This document shows, piece by piece, positions 11,471-21,925 of a stretch of 64,000 nt of DNA. The stretch lies in contig JALDNG010000087.1 of NCBI GenBank assembly GCA_024349245.1, forward strand, positions 1,235,001 to 1,299,000. The letters run 5' to 3'. A program made the translations under genes and the position numbers. Within the stretch, counting starts at the first letter, position 1. Every line of letters starts with the position of its first letter. The notes under the pieces are model-generated. The model made no database searches, had not been told where the DNA came from, and saw nothing but the letters and a program-made list of their open reading frames with translations. This DNA comes from Neodontobutis hainanensis (taxonomy: Eukaryota; Chordata; Actinopteri; Gobiiformes; Odontobutidae).

Positions 11471-13353
11471 GGTTATATTTCTGTGTGTATTTTTGAATGG
11501 ATTTATGTTGTTAATACTGTTACTATTGCTAATAATATGTCAAGATCTCCTGCCAAGACAAAATAAATTGTGTAATGACTTGTCTTATGACTTATATATT
11601 ATACTCCTATTATAATATAATATTATACGCATATGTGTGCTCTATTGTTGATATTGTGAGAAGACAAGAAGGTTTACATCTTTAATGCAATGGCCTTTAG
11701 ACTATCTGCACTTCGTCCTAAAATAGCCAACATTTTATTTGTTTCACTAATGAAACAATGTAAAAAAAAAAAAAACATTAACAAATATACAGTATATTAA
11801 CACATATGAAAGCAGGGCCTTTTGATCCCTTAGTTGTATTAAACAGTAGCACAGTGGTATAAACAGCACATTACACATTCAATTGAACGTCTGTAAACAG
11901 ACCCTTCAAGCATGACAAAATATAGTTTTAATTTAAATTGATATACTTGATTAACTTTTGACACTGCTGATCTTTTACTATACTTTTAACTTTCTCTACA
12001 TGTTTGACAGACAGAAACAAACAACCAGTTGTTGTCAGGCAGAGTTGAACTTGGTCTGAGCAAGTTCAGAAAACTTCTAGAGCTTGTTATGTAAGGTTGT
12101 TTAAGGAATACTTCCAAAAAATGGAAAAACATGGTTGGTATCTGCTTGAAGGAAGGTTACTTGCTTTTTTATGTTATGGCAGCAATTGGACTTTACAGTG
12201 TTAGTGCAGTGTTTCTCTGTGGAGAGTACTTTTTAGAGCTGGAGTTCTGTCCTTAAAGGTAAATAGTTTTGTAGGATTTTAAACAAGTGTTGCACATGCT
12301 CCCTGTTATGTTTCCCTATGTTTTATGTGCTAATCTAATGTACTAAAGTAAAAAAGGACATGACGACATAATCTGATATCAAAAGGTCCTCCACATGCAT
12401 ATAGAGGTTTTTGATGAAAATGATGAAATAGACGAGGAGGATAAGCAGATATAGCCATCACAAATAGGGCTTCTTTATGGACTTTGTGGAGTTAAGTAAG
12501 TATAGACCACATGAAGGATTCAGAGCACCAAAATGCCAGATCAGTTGGGCAAGATGAGTAGAAAATGGATCATGCAGATAGAAGCTTAGTAAAGCATTGC
12601 AGGAACACCTGGAGAACACATACAATTAGGCTGCGAGTGTATTTAGCATGTCTTAAAGGTGAACAGCAGCTGAAATAATGTTTTGACCACATGGCTTTTA
12701 ATAGGACTGAGGAGTATGAATTGCAGGGAAAGAAAAGAGAAAGCATCAACACAAGAAGTGTGGGAAAATTAAAGTCAAAATAAAATGCTGAAAATCTGAG
12801 TATTACAGCAGTGATGACATCATGCTGTGTGAGGGTTTTAGTTGCAAAGATGGATTGGTAATTGGTTTGGCTTGCTAGGTGTGCTCGAGTAATTTGAGCA
12901 TCAAAGAGAAGCCATAGCTGGAGCATAGATCAACTATAGATTTCCTAGAGCGAATATATGGTTAACTTGTGCAAATTGAGTGTGAAGGTCTGTATGTTTG
13001 TTCATTTCATGGTGTGTGTGTGACCATGACCTTTGTTATGCAAGTAGGGGTTTTAGACTTGCTGAGGTTCCTGACATCATTATTGCTTTATTACCTGCAT
13101 GATCTGTTAGGAACTGCAGTTCCCATGAACATGTATACACTCTGTTGATGCATCTAAACTACAGTACATACAAGTTTTTCCTACACTTTGTACGACAGCA
13201 TTAATATTTGCCAAGGATTAACAAATAATAGACATGGTTTTATTTTTTTATGTCAAAGATAGATGAGTTAGACCTATATTGGTTTAAGTGGTTTAATTCA
13301 GATAACAACAGCTGTTAATTACCTAAAACATTGACCCTTTATATAATTCTTGT
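11471..13353. other. Intergenic DNA between the coiled-coil gene and the DIRS element
   Basis: AT-rich, with an A run at about 11762-11775 and no long open frame. The minus-strand frame at 12570-12926 has no recognised domain and no flanking splice logic. I see nothing that supports a gene here. Confidence 0.45.
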
Positions 13354-13698
13354 TCCCTATCAAAAGCTACACTCGATGCTGCGTAGCATACGCTATGGGG
13401 AAACATTCTTTGTGTGACCGGTTGTGAAGCACGTGTGTCAAACACGCCAAGAATTGGCTTATAATACCTCTGTTGGTGACGCAGCTCATCAGCGGCAGCT
13501 GTGTGATTGCGTGCACCTGAACAGAGGGTATAAGAACGCATGACGCGGAAGCATCTTCAGGTTTCTTTGTCTTCAGATCGCATTGTGTGAAGTGTGAGCA
13601 AACTTACTCTCTGTGCCAGTACGAAATAAAGAGGATTGAATAAGATAATCCCTTTCTAAAGCAAAGCAAAGCAGTACATTTAAATTAAATAAAGTATC

Positions 13699-15037
13699 AT
13701 GGCTGGATTCAGGAAGAAATGTGTTCCTCCGTGCCAGAGGCACATTTCTGACGATGATCAGCATGAGTTTTGTTTTGAGTGTATGGGGGAAGAACACGCG
13801 GCCATGGGACTTTCTGGGGAGTGTGAGCACTGTGATCTTTTGCCTGCTAAGGTCCTACGTGCCCGGCTCGCTTTCTTTAAAGAGGAGCGAGCCGCCTCCC
13901 CACTCCGGTCGTGGGGTTCGCGTGTTGATCTGGATGATGCGCTCTCACCAGATGAGGCAGACACCGTCTCTGTGCTCAGGCGGGCGCGCTCCGCTTCCCG
14001 TGAGCACGTCGATGAAGCCTCATCCCTGGCTTCTGGGAGCCGCAGCCTCGGAGCGCTCTACCCGCTCTGATGCTGCATTTGAGGAGCTGCTCGAGGTGGT
14101 TACAAGAGCAGTGGCGGCTGAATATTGAGTGGCCTCAGGAGCAGGGCCCCCTAAACACTCAAAACTGGAAGACAGGTTTCTGTCAGGTGGCCAGGGAGAG
14201 GACCACAGCGGCGGTCTCTCCTTTTTCGGGACCTCCATGAGGAGCTGGCACGCTCATGGAATAAGCCTTATTCGTCCCGTGTTTTTGTGCCTTCAACGTC
14301 GATTTATTCCACTATCGTGGGCGCACAGGTGCGGGGCTATGGGTCGATGCCCCAGGTGGAAGAGACGCTTGCGGGTTATCTCTCCCCGGGACATCATCCT
14401 CCTGAGAAAACCTACACTCCCCAACAAGCCATGCCGGTTCACATCATCACTGGTGGGGAAGGCTTTCCAGGCGGCAGGTCAGGCTGGTGCAGCACTGCAC
14501 ACCATGGCGGTTTTGCAGGCATACCAGGCTGAGCTGCTCAAAGATTTGAGCACAAGGGGTACTGTGGGCGGACGGCGTTTTCTGAGCTAAGCCGTGCCAC
14601 AGACCTCTCTCTCCATGCAACTAAGCAGGCGGCCCGCTATTGGCCGTTCCATGTCTGCTTTGGTTGCGACTGAAAGACATCTGTGGCTTAACCTCACGGG
14701 CATCAGAGAGAAGGACCGCACCTTCCTCCTGGATGCACCCATCTCGCCTTCCAGTCTTTTTGGCGACGCGGTAGACTCCGTCGCCACTAAGTTCCGCGAG
14801 GCAAAACGCTACGAGGAGGCGTTTGTGAGGTTCCTTCCTCGCCGTGCTCAGCAGCCGGGACCATCGGCCACCCAGTCCCGGCCAGGTCCAGCCCCTTCAA
14901 GAGAAAAGCGGGCTGCCCAGAAGGAGAGTGTGGCGAATCGTGCCCCCCCTCGTAAGGACTGGGGAGCGGATTCTCGCACTGCTCAAAAGAGAATGGACCT
15001 GCGGAATATTATCACCGCCAAGAAGCAGAGGTCCTGA
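13699..15037 (+). pseudogene. DIRS gag-like region, frameshifted
   Basis: Starts at the ATG at 13699. The first part (to 14070) has a Cys/His-rich head (residues 9-48: CVPPCQRH, HEFCFECMGEEH, CEHCD), possibly zinc-binding. Similarity to DIRS gag then continues in different frames: about 14287-14400 in one, about 14400-14580 in another (KPCRFTSSLVGKAF, AAGQAGAALHTMAVLQAYQAE), and 14594-15037 (IGRSMSALVATERHLWLNL, FLLDAPISPSSLFGDAV) up to a basic tail. Several frame changes and internal stops mean this copy does not encode an intact gag. Confidence 0.75.
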
Positions 15038-15192
15038 AATTAGCGCGCCCATGGCCGCGGGGGTGTACTCCCACCGGGTGGGGCACAACAAAATCCAACA
15101 GAGTCTAAAGACTCCATGTTGGCAACCACAGGAGCCCGCTGTTTTTTTCTCCGCCGCCACTGGCGTTTCGGGGAGCAACAGTCTCCAGCGCA

Positions 15193-16290
15193 ATGATAAG
15201 TGTCCGGACGTCGCCGGCCTTGGTTCAGGACGGCGGGTGTCTTACATCCCCCCCAAAAAACGGCGCGGCAAAACTACTGCCCCTTGCGGAGAAACTGGCA
15301 GCATGGATGCTACTGCCAAATATCTCCCCGTGGGTAATAAGGACTGTGGCCAAAGGCTACAGAATTCAGTTCGCCCATCGTCCTCCGCGTTTCAACGGCG
15401 TGGTCACCACATCCGTGAAACCGGAACGAGCCCATGTATTGACACAGGAACTGCAGGTTCTGCTGGACAAACGGGCCATAGAACGTGTTCCCCCACCAGA
15501 CAGACAAACCGGGTTTTACAGCCGGTATTTTCTAGTTCTGAAAAAAGATGGGGGATTGCGGCCGATTTTAGACCTCCGCGGGTTAAACCGCTAGCCTGGT
15601 TCTACCAGACTCTCGTACATTTCATTTGTACAGAGAGTCTGGCCTCGCTCCATTGACAAGCGTTTACTTCCTTGTATGCGGGAACTCTGTTGAAGTTTAA
15701 AACTATTGGATCTGCCCAGAGTCACTCAGGATCTGCCATAGCCAATCGCTAACGTGTGGTCGTGACATATGTCATGCGCCGAAACCGACTGGAAACAACA
15801 AGTCACTCCCTCTGTTCGCTGATTGGTCCTACAAAAAATTGATTTCTGGAAACCTAAGAATATACAGCGATCCCAGACTAAGTACTAAAGCGAAATGAAA
15901 TTGAGCGGAAGTACGTAGGAGGGCGGAGCCAGGCTATTAAACCGCTACCTCAAAGCATTGAGATTCAAAATGCTCACAATAAAAATGATTGTGTCCCAGA
16001 TCCGATTAGGCGACTGGTTTATCACCATCGATCTGAAGGACGCATATTTTCACATAAAAATCCTGCCACAGCACAGAAAGTTCCTGAGGTTCGCTTTCGG
16101 GGGCGAAGCGTACCAGTATCGGGTTCTTCCGTTCGGCCTGGCCTTGTCACCCCGTACATATACAAAATGCATGGATGCAGCCTTGGCTCCCTTGCGACTC
16201 CAGGGCATCCGCATTTTGAATTACATAGACGACTGGCTGATATTAGCTCAGTCTCAGGAGCTAGTGCTTCGACATCGGGATGTCGTCTAG
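15193..16290 (+). pseudogene. DIRS reverse transcriptase, split by a transposon
   Basis: The first half (15193-15594) holds the N-terminal RT region with FNGVVTTSV and YFLVLKKDGGLRPILDLRGL. The second half (15958-16290) begins RFKMLTIKMI and holds the palm: FITIDLKDAYFHI with the first catalytic Asp, LPFGLALSPRTYTK, and the YIDD box at 16222-16233. The two halves are separated only by the inverted-repeat element at 15592-15936 and its duplicated target. A stop at the end of the second half precedes the RNase H region, so the polyprotein is also broken near 16290. Confidence 0.85.
15592..15936. mobile_element. 345-bp inverted-repeat DNA transposon (MITE) inside the DIRS RT
   Basis: The ends read TAGCCTGGTTC and, on the minus strand, TAGCCTGGCTC, an 11-bp inverted repeat with one mismatch. 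The target word TTAAACCGC is directly repeated at 15583-15591 and 15937-15945. The disrupted RT reading frame resumes exactly after the second copy, confirming the insertion. A 9-bp duplication is unlike hAT (8) and Tc1 (2) and resembles Mutator-type elements, but without a transposase the superfamily is open. Confidence 0.85.
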
Positions 16291-16645
16291 CTCATCTCAA
16301 CTCTCTAGGCTTGAGACTCAACGCCGAGAAGAGCGTTCTCGGCCGCCCAGAGGACAACATATCTAGGGGTTGTTTGGGACTCAACCAAGATGCAGGCACA
16401 TCTGTCTCCTGCACGTGTCAGGTCCATTCTAACTACCCTGAAAGCTATCAGGCTAGGCCAGGAAGTGACTGTGCACTTCTTTCAAAGAATATTGGGTCTC
16501 ATGGCATCTGCATCCACGGTAATTCCTTTGGGCCTTCTGCACATGAGACCATTTCAGCTGTGGCTCAGAGCCAGGGGTTTCATCCAAGGGCCAACCCCTG
16601 AAGCATATAAGGGTTACGCGCCGAGGGCTTCGTGCACCTAGCTAT

Positions 16646-17095
16646 GTGGTTCAGACCCCAGTTTCTCACTTTGGGTCCCACCCTAGGTCCATGTTGTCGT
16701 CGCATGATGCTAACGACAGATGCATCCCTCACGGGCTGGGCGCGGTCTTAGATGGCCGTCCAGCTCAAGGGATATGGAGAGGCCATCTTCTCACATGGCA
16801 CATCAATTGCCTCGAGATGAAGGCTGTATTTCTGGCCCTGAAATACTTCCTCCAGCAGCTAAGGGGCTACCATGTCCTAGTACAAGTAGACAGCACAGCG
16901 GTGGTCTCTTACATAAATCGTCAGGGCGGACTGCGGTCGTGCCGCTTGAACAAGCTAGCGCAGCAGGTGCTGCTTTGGGCTCAGGACAAGTTCCTGTCCC
17001 TCAGGGCGATTTATATCCCGGCGCATGAATGTGGTAGCAGATTTATTGTCCAGACAAGCGGTAACACAAGGAGTGGAAACTCCACCCAGAGGTAG
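16646..17095 (+). pseudogene. DIRS RNase H region
   Basis: The conserved RNase H pattern is visible: GWGAVLDGRPAQGIWRG, the catalytic Glu in NCLEMKAVFLALKYF, and Asp in VLVQVDSTAVVSYINRQGG. The frame changes near 17020, after which the conserved continuation (NVVADLLSRQ) is read from the recombinase frame. This again indicates a one- or two-base indel in the copy. Confidence 0.75.
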
Positions 17096-18515
17096 TGAGC
17101 CAAATTTGGGAAAGATTTCTGAAGCAGAGGTGGACCTCTTTGCTTCACAGCAGAAGGCACAATGTCCTCTCTACTTCTCTGACTCCTCCAGCTCCCCTGG
17201 GTCTGGACGCAATGGCCCATGTGTGGCCCAGACTCCGCCTTTATGCATTTCCCCCGGTGGCTCTTCTCCCGGGAGTCCTGGCGAAGGTCCGTCAACGGGG
17301 GTTGCGCCTCTTACTAGTAGCGCCCCGTTGGCCGACCAGAGTGTGGTTCTCAGGCCTAATATCTCTCCTCGACGGCTCGCCATGGCGATTCCGACCAGGA
17401 GGGATCTCTCTCTCAGGCACAGGGGACAGTGTTTCATCCCGGCCCGAGCTCTGGAATCTTTACGTCTGGCCCCTGAGGGGGACCAATTAAGAGACGTCGG
17501 GCTCCCAGCCCCTGTTGTAGAGACTATTTTGAGTGCTAGGTCTCCCTCTACTAGGAGAACATATGCCTGCAAATGGCGTGTCTTTGATGCATGGTGTGCT
17601 ACACACCATACAGACCCAGTCCACTGCCAGATTGTTTCAGTGTTGGAGTTTCTGCAGGACAAACTGTCCTCGGGCACTAATCCTAGCACACTCAGGGTTT
17701 TTGTGGCCGCCATTTCGGCTTGCCACGCCCTGATTGACGGGGTCTCGATAGGGAGACACCCTCTGGTTGCCCGCTTCATTCGAGGGGCCAAGCGGTTGAG
17801 ACCACACACTAGAGCTAGAGTTCCTTCCTGGGACCTAGCTATAGTACTGGAGGGCTTAGTAAGCACTCCTTTTGAACCACTAGAGTCAGCGCCTGTCAGG
17901 TTTCTGACTCTAAAGATGGTTCTTCTGGCGGCCATTACCACTCTCAAGAGGGTTGGAGATTTGCAGGCTCTGTCAGTTTCGCCCTCCTGCCTAGACTTTG
18001 CCCCTGGGCTAGTCAAAGCCATTTTGCATCCTCACCCTAACTATCTTCCAAAAGTTCCATTCTCGACCATAAATCCGGTCATTCTTGAAGCCTTCTGTCC
18101 TCCGCCATTTACAACACCGGAGCAGGAGAGACTTCACTTACTGTGTCCAGTACGTGCCCTCCAGACCTATGTCCACCGCACTAGCCAGTGGCGTAAGTCC
18201 GAACAGCTATTTATATGCTACGGGGGCTGCAAGCTGGGGGTGGCAGCTACCAGACAGACTATATCACGTTGGGTGAGGGATGCCATTGCCCTGGCCTATG
18301 AGGTGCGCGGTCAAACTTCGCCCGTAGGTGTAAGGGCTCATTCTAATAGAGGTGTTGCAGCTTCAACAGCTTTAGCAAAAGGTGCCCCTCTGCAGCAAGT
18401 TTGTGATGCGGCAGGCTGGTCCTCCCCGCACACATTCATTAGATTCTATAGCTTGGATGTTCATGCTACTCCTGGCTCGCATGTCCTTGAGTCATCATCC
18501 CAAAATTGTTTTTGA
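17025..18515 (+). CDS. DIRS tyrosine recombinase (phage-integrase-like), open frame 496 aa
   Basis: This frame begins in the end of the RNase H (NVVADLLSRQ) and continues uninterrupted through a complete recombinase. An N-terminal SAM-like DNA-binding part is visible (STRRTYACKWRVFDAWC, then VSVLEFLQDKL). The catalytic domain has the first Arg in TLKRVGDLQAL (codon 17949-17951), the HxxR pair in AHSNRG (His 18339-18341, Arg 18348-18350), a downstream GWSSPHTF segment, and the Tyr nucleophile in RFYSLDV (codon 18447-18449). The enzyme would insert circular cDNA without a target duplication. All catalytic residues are present, so this part may still be functional although gag and RT are not. 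The true start is unknown because it is normally part of a longer protein. Confidence 0.88.
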   Translation: MNVVADLLSRQAVTQGVETPPRGSEPNLGKISEAEVDLFASQQKAQCPLYFSDSSSSPGSGRNGPCVAQTPPLCISPGGSSPGSPGEGPSTGVAPLTSSAPLADQSVVLRPNISPRRLAMAIPTRRDLSLRHRGQCFIPARALESLRLAPEGDQLRDVGLPAPVVETILSARSPSTRRTYACKWRVFDAWCATHHTDPVHCQIVSVLEFLQDKLSSGTNPSTLRVFVAAISACHALIDGVSIGRHPLVARFIRGAKRLRPHTRARVPSWDLAIVLEGLVSTPFEPLESAPVRFLTLKMVLLAAITTLKRVGDLQALSVSPSCLDFAPGLVKAILHPHPNYLPKVPFSTINPVILEAFCPPPFTTPEQERLHLLCPVRALQTYVHRTSQWRKSEQLFICYGGCKLGVAATRQTISRWVRDAIALAYEVRGQTSPVGVRAHSNRGVAASTALAKGAPLQQVCDAAGWSSPHTFIRFYSLDVHATPGSHVLESSSQNCF

Positions 18516-19551
18516 GACCTCTTTTGTGTTGTGCACAACCCGGGGGGTTTTGAGAGAGAGAGCAGGCAGGTGCATTGTGGTTGTGTTCATCTATAAGCTA
18601 CGGCAGCATAGTATTATCGGTTTGGCTGGTCAAGTGGGAAATACTGTGTTTGATTGGATATGAACACTTGCGCCTCAGAGTACAAGTGTCCGTGGGCGAG
18701 TACTTCTTTTTCCTTTGTACCGGTAATGCACATATCTTTGCTTTGTCTACGAACAGGGGCAGAAACATCAGCTTTACCAATATAATGGAATCACTGAGTC
18801 ACACACTGCAGAATTATTGTGTCCCATCTTCTGCTAAAAGAGCAAACAAAACTTGGGTTTACTGTAGCATTGTGGTGGATTTTTCAGTTGTATTGCTTTT
18901 GAAGTAGTACACATTTGTTTGTAAGTGTGCCTGTTAAAGATTGTAGCAATGGATAGTAGCAAATAACTAAAAAATAAAAGTGGACAATGTTATACATAAT
19001 AGTTGGGTGTGTGTAGTTTGGGTTTTTTTGGGCGTATGTTCTCTTGTCTGTAAACAAACCTAGTGGAAACAGATGCAATGGTAATTTTACTTGGGTGAAA
19101 ACTGATTTGTGTTTGACTATATACAGCCTTATTTTACACAGTGCACCAATAATGCTCTATTTTTTTGTCATTGTTGTATATAAACATTTTTACAAAATTT
19201 ATTGATTTGTGAGTAAACTGAATTTATATGTAGTGGAGACTGTCCACATTGAGAAATAAATGGCAGTCGGACATTGGAAAGCATCCCATTATTTCTGAGC
19301 ATGATTACAGAAGTATTAGGCATATTTGTATTTAATATTTTGAGTGGCTACGCAATTTAGGCGCAACCCCTACCTTCATGGACTAATATATTGTCTTTTA
19401 TGTTTTTAGAAAGAGTTGTATATTGTAGTCTTCTCGAGGCAGGTTAGTTATGGTTATGAAGAGTACCTTGTATGTAGTATTTATGTGTCAGACTGAAAAC
19501 ATGAGTCCTAGTTTTAATTTGGTATGTGTCAAATTCCACTGTTTTATGTTT
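18516..19551. other. Non-coding DNA between the DIRS recombinase and E2
   Basis: AT-rich sequence with no supported gene. It may include the 3' non-coding end of the DIRS element (the GC-rich start at 18520-18700 fits this), but no inverted copy of the 5' leader is visible. The last bases before E2 include TTTATG (19543-19548), also found just right of E1. Confidence 0.4.
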
Positions 19552-20459
19552 TAGTGTTGGGAGTAACGCATTACAAAAGTAATGCATTACAATAATATAT
19601 TACTTTTTCCTGTAACGCAGTAGTGTAAGGCATTACAAATAATTTTTTAGTAATATTTTACTCGGTACATTTTCAGCAAAGCTTCCGTTACAAAAAAAAA
19701 AAAAAACTTTTGCCGCAAGATTTCATTAATCTCCCTCTTGTTGGTGTAACTTTGTTATTGCGTGACATAGTCCAGTGAAGCGGGTTTTGCAGGAGTGGCG
19801 CGAGGCATAATTTCTGCCCCTGCTGTGCTCGCGAGTCGCGCATGCCAGTGGAAAAGCGGCTAATGAAGAAGGCAGAAGACGACTGTACATTCACAAGGTG
19901 GACGTATGCTCCACCTCGTGAATGTTAGTCTTTTTTAGAGGCAAAGGCCTAAGGCAGAGGTAGGCGGACCGCGGTCCGGAACCGAACCCCGAGAAACTTT
20001 GATCTGGACCGCAAGATATTATTCATAATTACAAGCGCATTGTGTAAAACATATTTTTGAACCGGCACTTCTAGGACAGCTAGGTCAACACGCGCGGGTC
20101 CTCAGGTTACTATGGTTACGGACAGAGCAGCGGCAGATTTAACATGTTTAGCGTAGCCTGATAATGCACTAGAAACGACTAAAATCTAAAAGTTGTGCCT
20201 TGGCAAAACATAACAAAGATTCACTGACGTTATGGACGGAGAGGGAACGTTTATTTTAGTGTATTCATCTCCTAAGCTCCGTGTCAGAGTCAAAGCTGAA
20301 CAACAGCCCTTTATCCTCCAGTCCAGGCTGCTTTGATAATCAGAATGAATCCAGAACTGAACCAGGACTGGACAGGTTTCATGTCAGGATTAAAAAGACT
20401 CAGAGGGAAGTGAGGACGTCTAATAATGTGGTGAGTTGTACATTTGTCTGTCATCTTCT

Positions 20460-21734
20460 TGTGGCAGCACCAGTCGTACTGTGGCTTTAAGAGGCACTTA
20501 GCCAGGTTCCCAATAAAAGCGCTTCCTTACCCCTAGTGTGCTCTCTGCTTCTGTCACGCCACTCCCCTTTGTTGCGCTTCCGTGTCAGGCAAACAGGTAG
20601 GAGCCGGCCACGGCTACGTTTATTTCGGTGTCCTGTTTCTTTGGTGGCTTTAACCTCCAGTATGACTCCCTTACAGCCGCCTGGGCCTCGTGTGTTTCCG
20701 TTGTTCGGATCGCTGTGGAGAGTGTTCGGCTCAAATTGGACATCTGTGTAGGCCCCCGCTGTCTGTGTTTTGCTGGGCGGATGCAGCGCCAGGTTACAGG
20801 CTAAATGACCAGCGCATAGTTATGTACTCCATTGCTCGTGAAACAACGCTACACTTGGTTGCAGCTTTGGCTATTTAGTTAGCCTACTGCTTCTCCCGTT
20901 TTGTGGACTCGTTGCTGTTTGTTTTTTTTGTTTCTTTCGTTTTGCCGTTGCTGATTTGTCTTGTTCGTTTTGTTCTGTTTTGTTTTGTTTGGTATATAGT
21001 CCACAGTTGCTGTTTTTGTTCTTGTTTTATTGCTGTTTGGTTACTGTTTTGAGTTGCTGCTTGATGCTCTTATTTGTTCCGTGGCATCAAAATGAACTGT
21101 GTCCATGAGGACTTGGACTGAACCTCCTGCCCTGTATAAGGGGACTGTCTATGACTTTTATTGATAGTGGTGTGAGCTGTGTTTACAAGTACTGTGACTT
21201 GTCAATGATTTTATCCTCCTTGTTAACGTTTCTATTATCTGTTTCAGTTGCTGAGGTCCCCTGTGGTGGTAGTGGTGACCCCTGGTGGTGGTGCTCCAGT
21301 TGTTTATTTTTCCTTGGTTTGCCCATTTTGTGTGTGTGTGTTGTTGGGTGCCCTCAATCCCACTGGAAGTAGCCTCCCCATCCTTCACACTTCCCCTCAC
21401 TGGTAAGCCTCAGCTCCTTGAATTTATGTAGCTCGTTTAAAGATTATTTTAACCCTTTTCTAGAATTGGCATTTTACTCTTGTAATAAACATAACATTTA
21501 TTTTACTCCAGCAGGATTTTATTGTCTTTTTCTGCCACTTAACCTAAATAAATCTGATTGTTTGTAAATACGGAAATCTTGTCTCCTTTATCAGTGAGTG
21601 AATCTGTGTGTCCTTGTTTTCATAATATTCTCTAGGTGAAATTCCTAGGGTGGCGTAGTTGGCTATTTTTATACAGACTCTTTAAAATATATAACAGTTA
21701 AAATATATCAGCCCCTGTTTTCGGTCGCGCCACA
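20460..21734 (+). repeat. Gypsy 5' LTR (1275 bp)
   Basis: Nearly identical to 27051-28327. It contains a polyadenylation signal AATAAA at 21484-21489, and a CAATAAAAG motif at about 20509 that could act as a TATA-like element. Small open frames inside it match between both LTRs simply because the LTRs are identical. Confidence 0.95.
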
Positions 21735-21736
21735 CT

Positions 21737-21754
21737 TGGCGTAGTTGACAGGAT
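21737..21754 (+). other. Putative primer binding site of the gypsy element
   Basis: TGGCGTAGTTGACAGGAT begins two bases after the 5' LTR. The opening TGG matches the CCA end of a tRNA, as expected for a minus-strand primer site. I did not identify the tRNA. Confidence 0.6.
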
Positions 21755-21925
21755 CTTTGCTGTTGAAAGTGAGACTTGATTTCCATTTTGTTTTATTTTC
21801 TTGAGTGGCATTGTATTGTAAAAATTGTCATTTATTTGTCCTGTTCTGGAGAGTCGAGGTGTTTTTTGTTTTTGTTTTATACTCAGGGCTAAAACAGCAG
21901 CGAGTCCACTGTGCGCATTTGTACA

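Larger units (their letters stand above)
13354..18515 (+). mobile_element. DIRS-type tyrosine-recombinase retrotransposon, damaged
   Basis: The order is gag-like region, reverse transcriptase, RNase H, then a phage-like tyrosine recombinase, which is diagnostic of DIRS elements; there is no DDE integrase. The left border is approximate: 13354-13620 has the GC-rich leader that precedes gag in fish DIRS elements. The RT-RNase H part shows breaks, and a 345-bp transposon sits in the RT at 15592-15936. I could not find the complement of the left leader downstream of the recombinase, so the right terminal repeat is missing or unrecognised and the right border is given as the recombinase stop. Confidence 0.85.

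Noticed and set aside
20536..21400. Small frames in the gypsy LTR, repeated at 27127-27993
   Set aside because: Identical because the LTRs are identical; they have no domain and lie in untranslated or promoter sequence.
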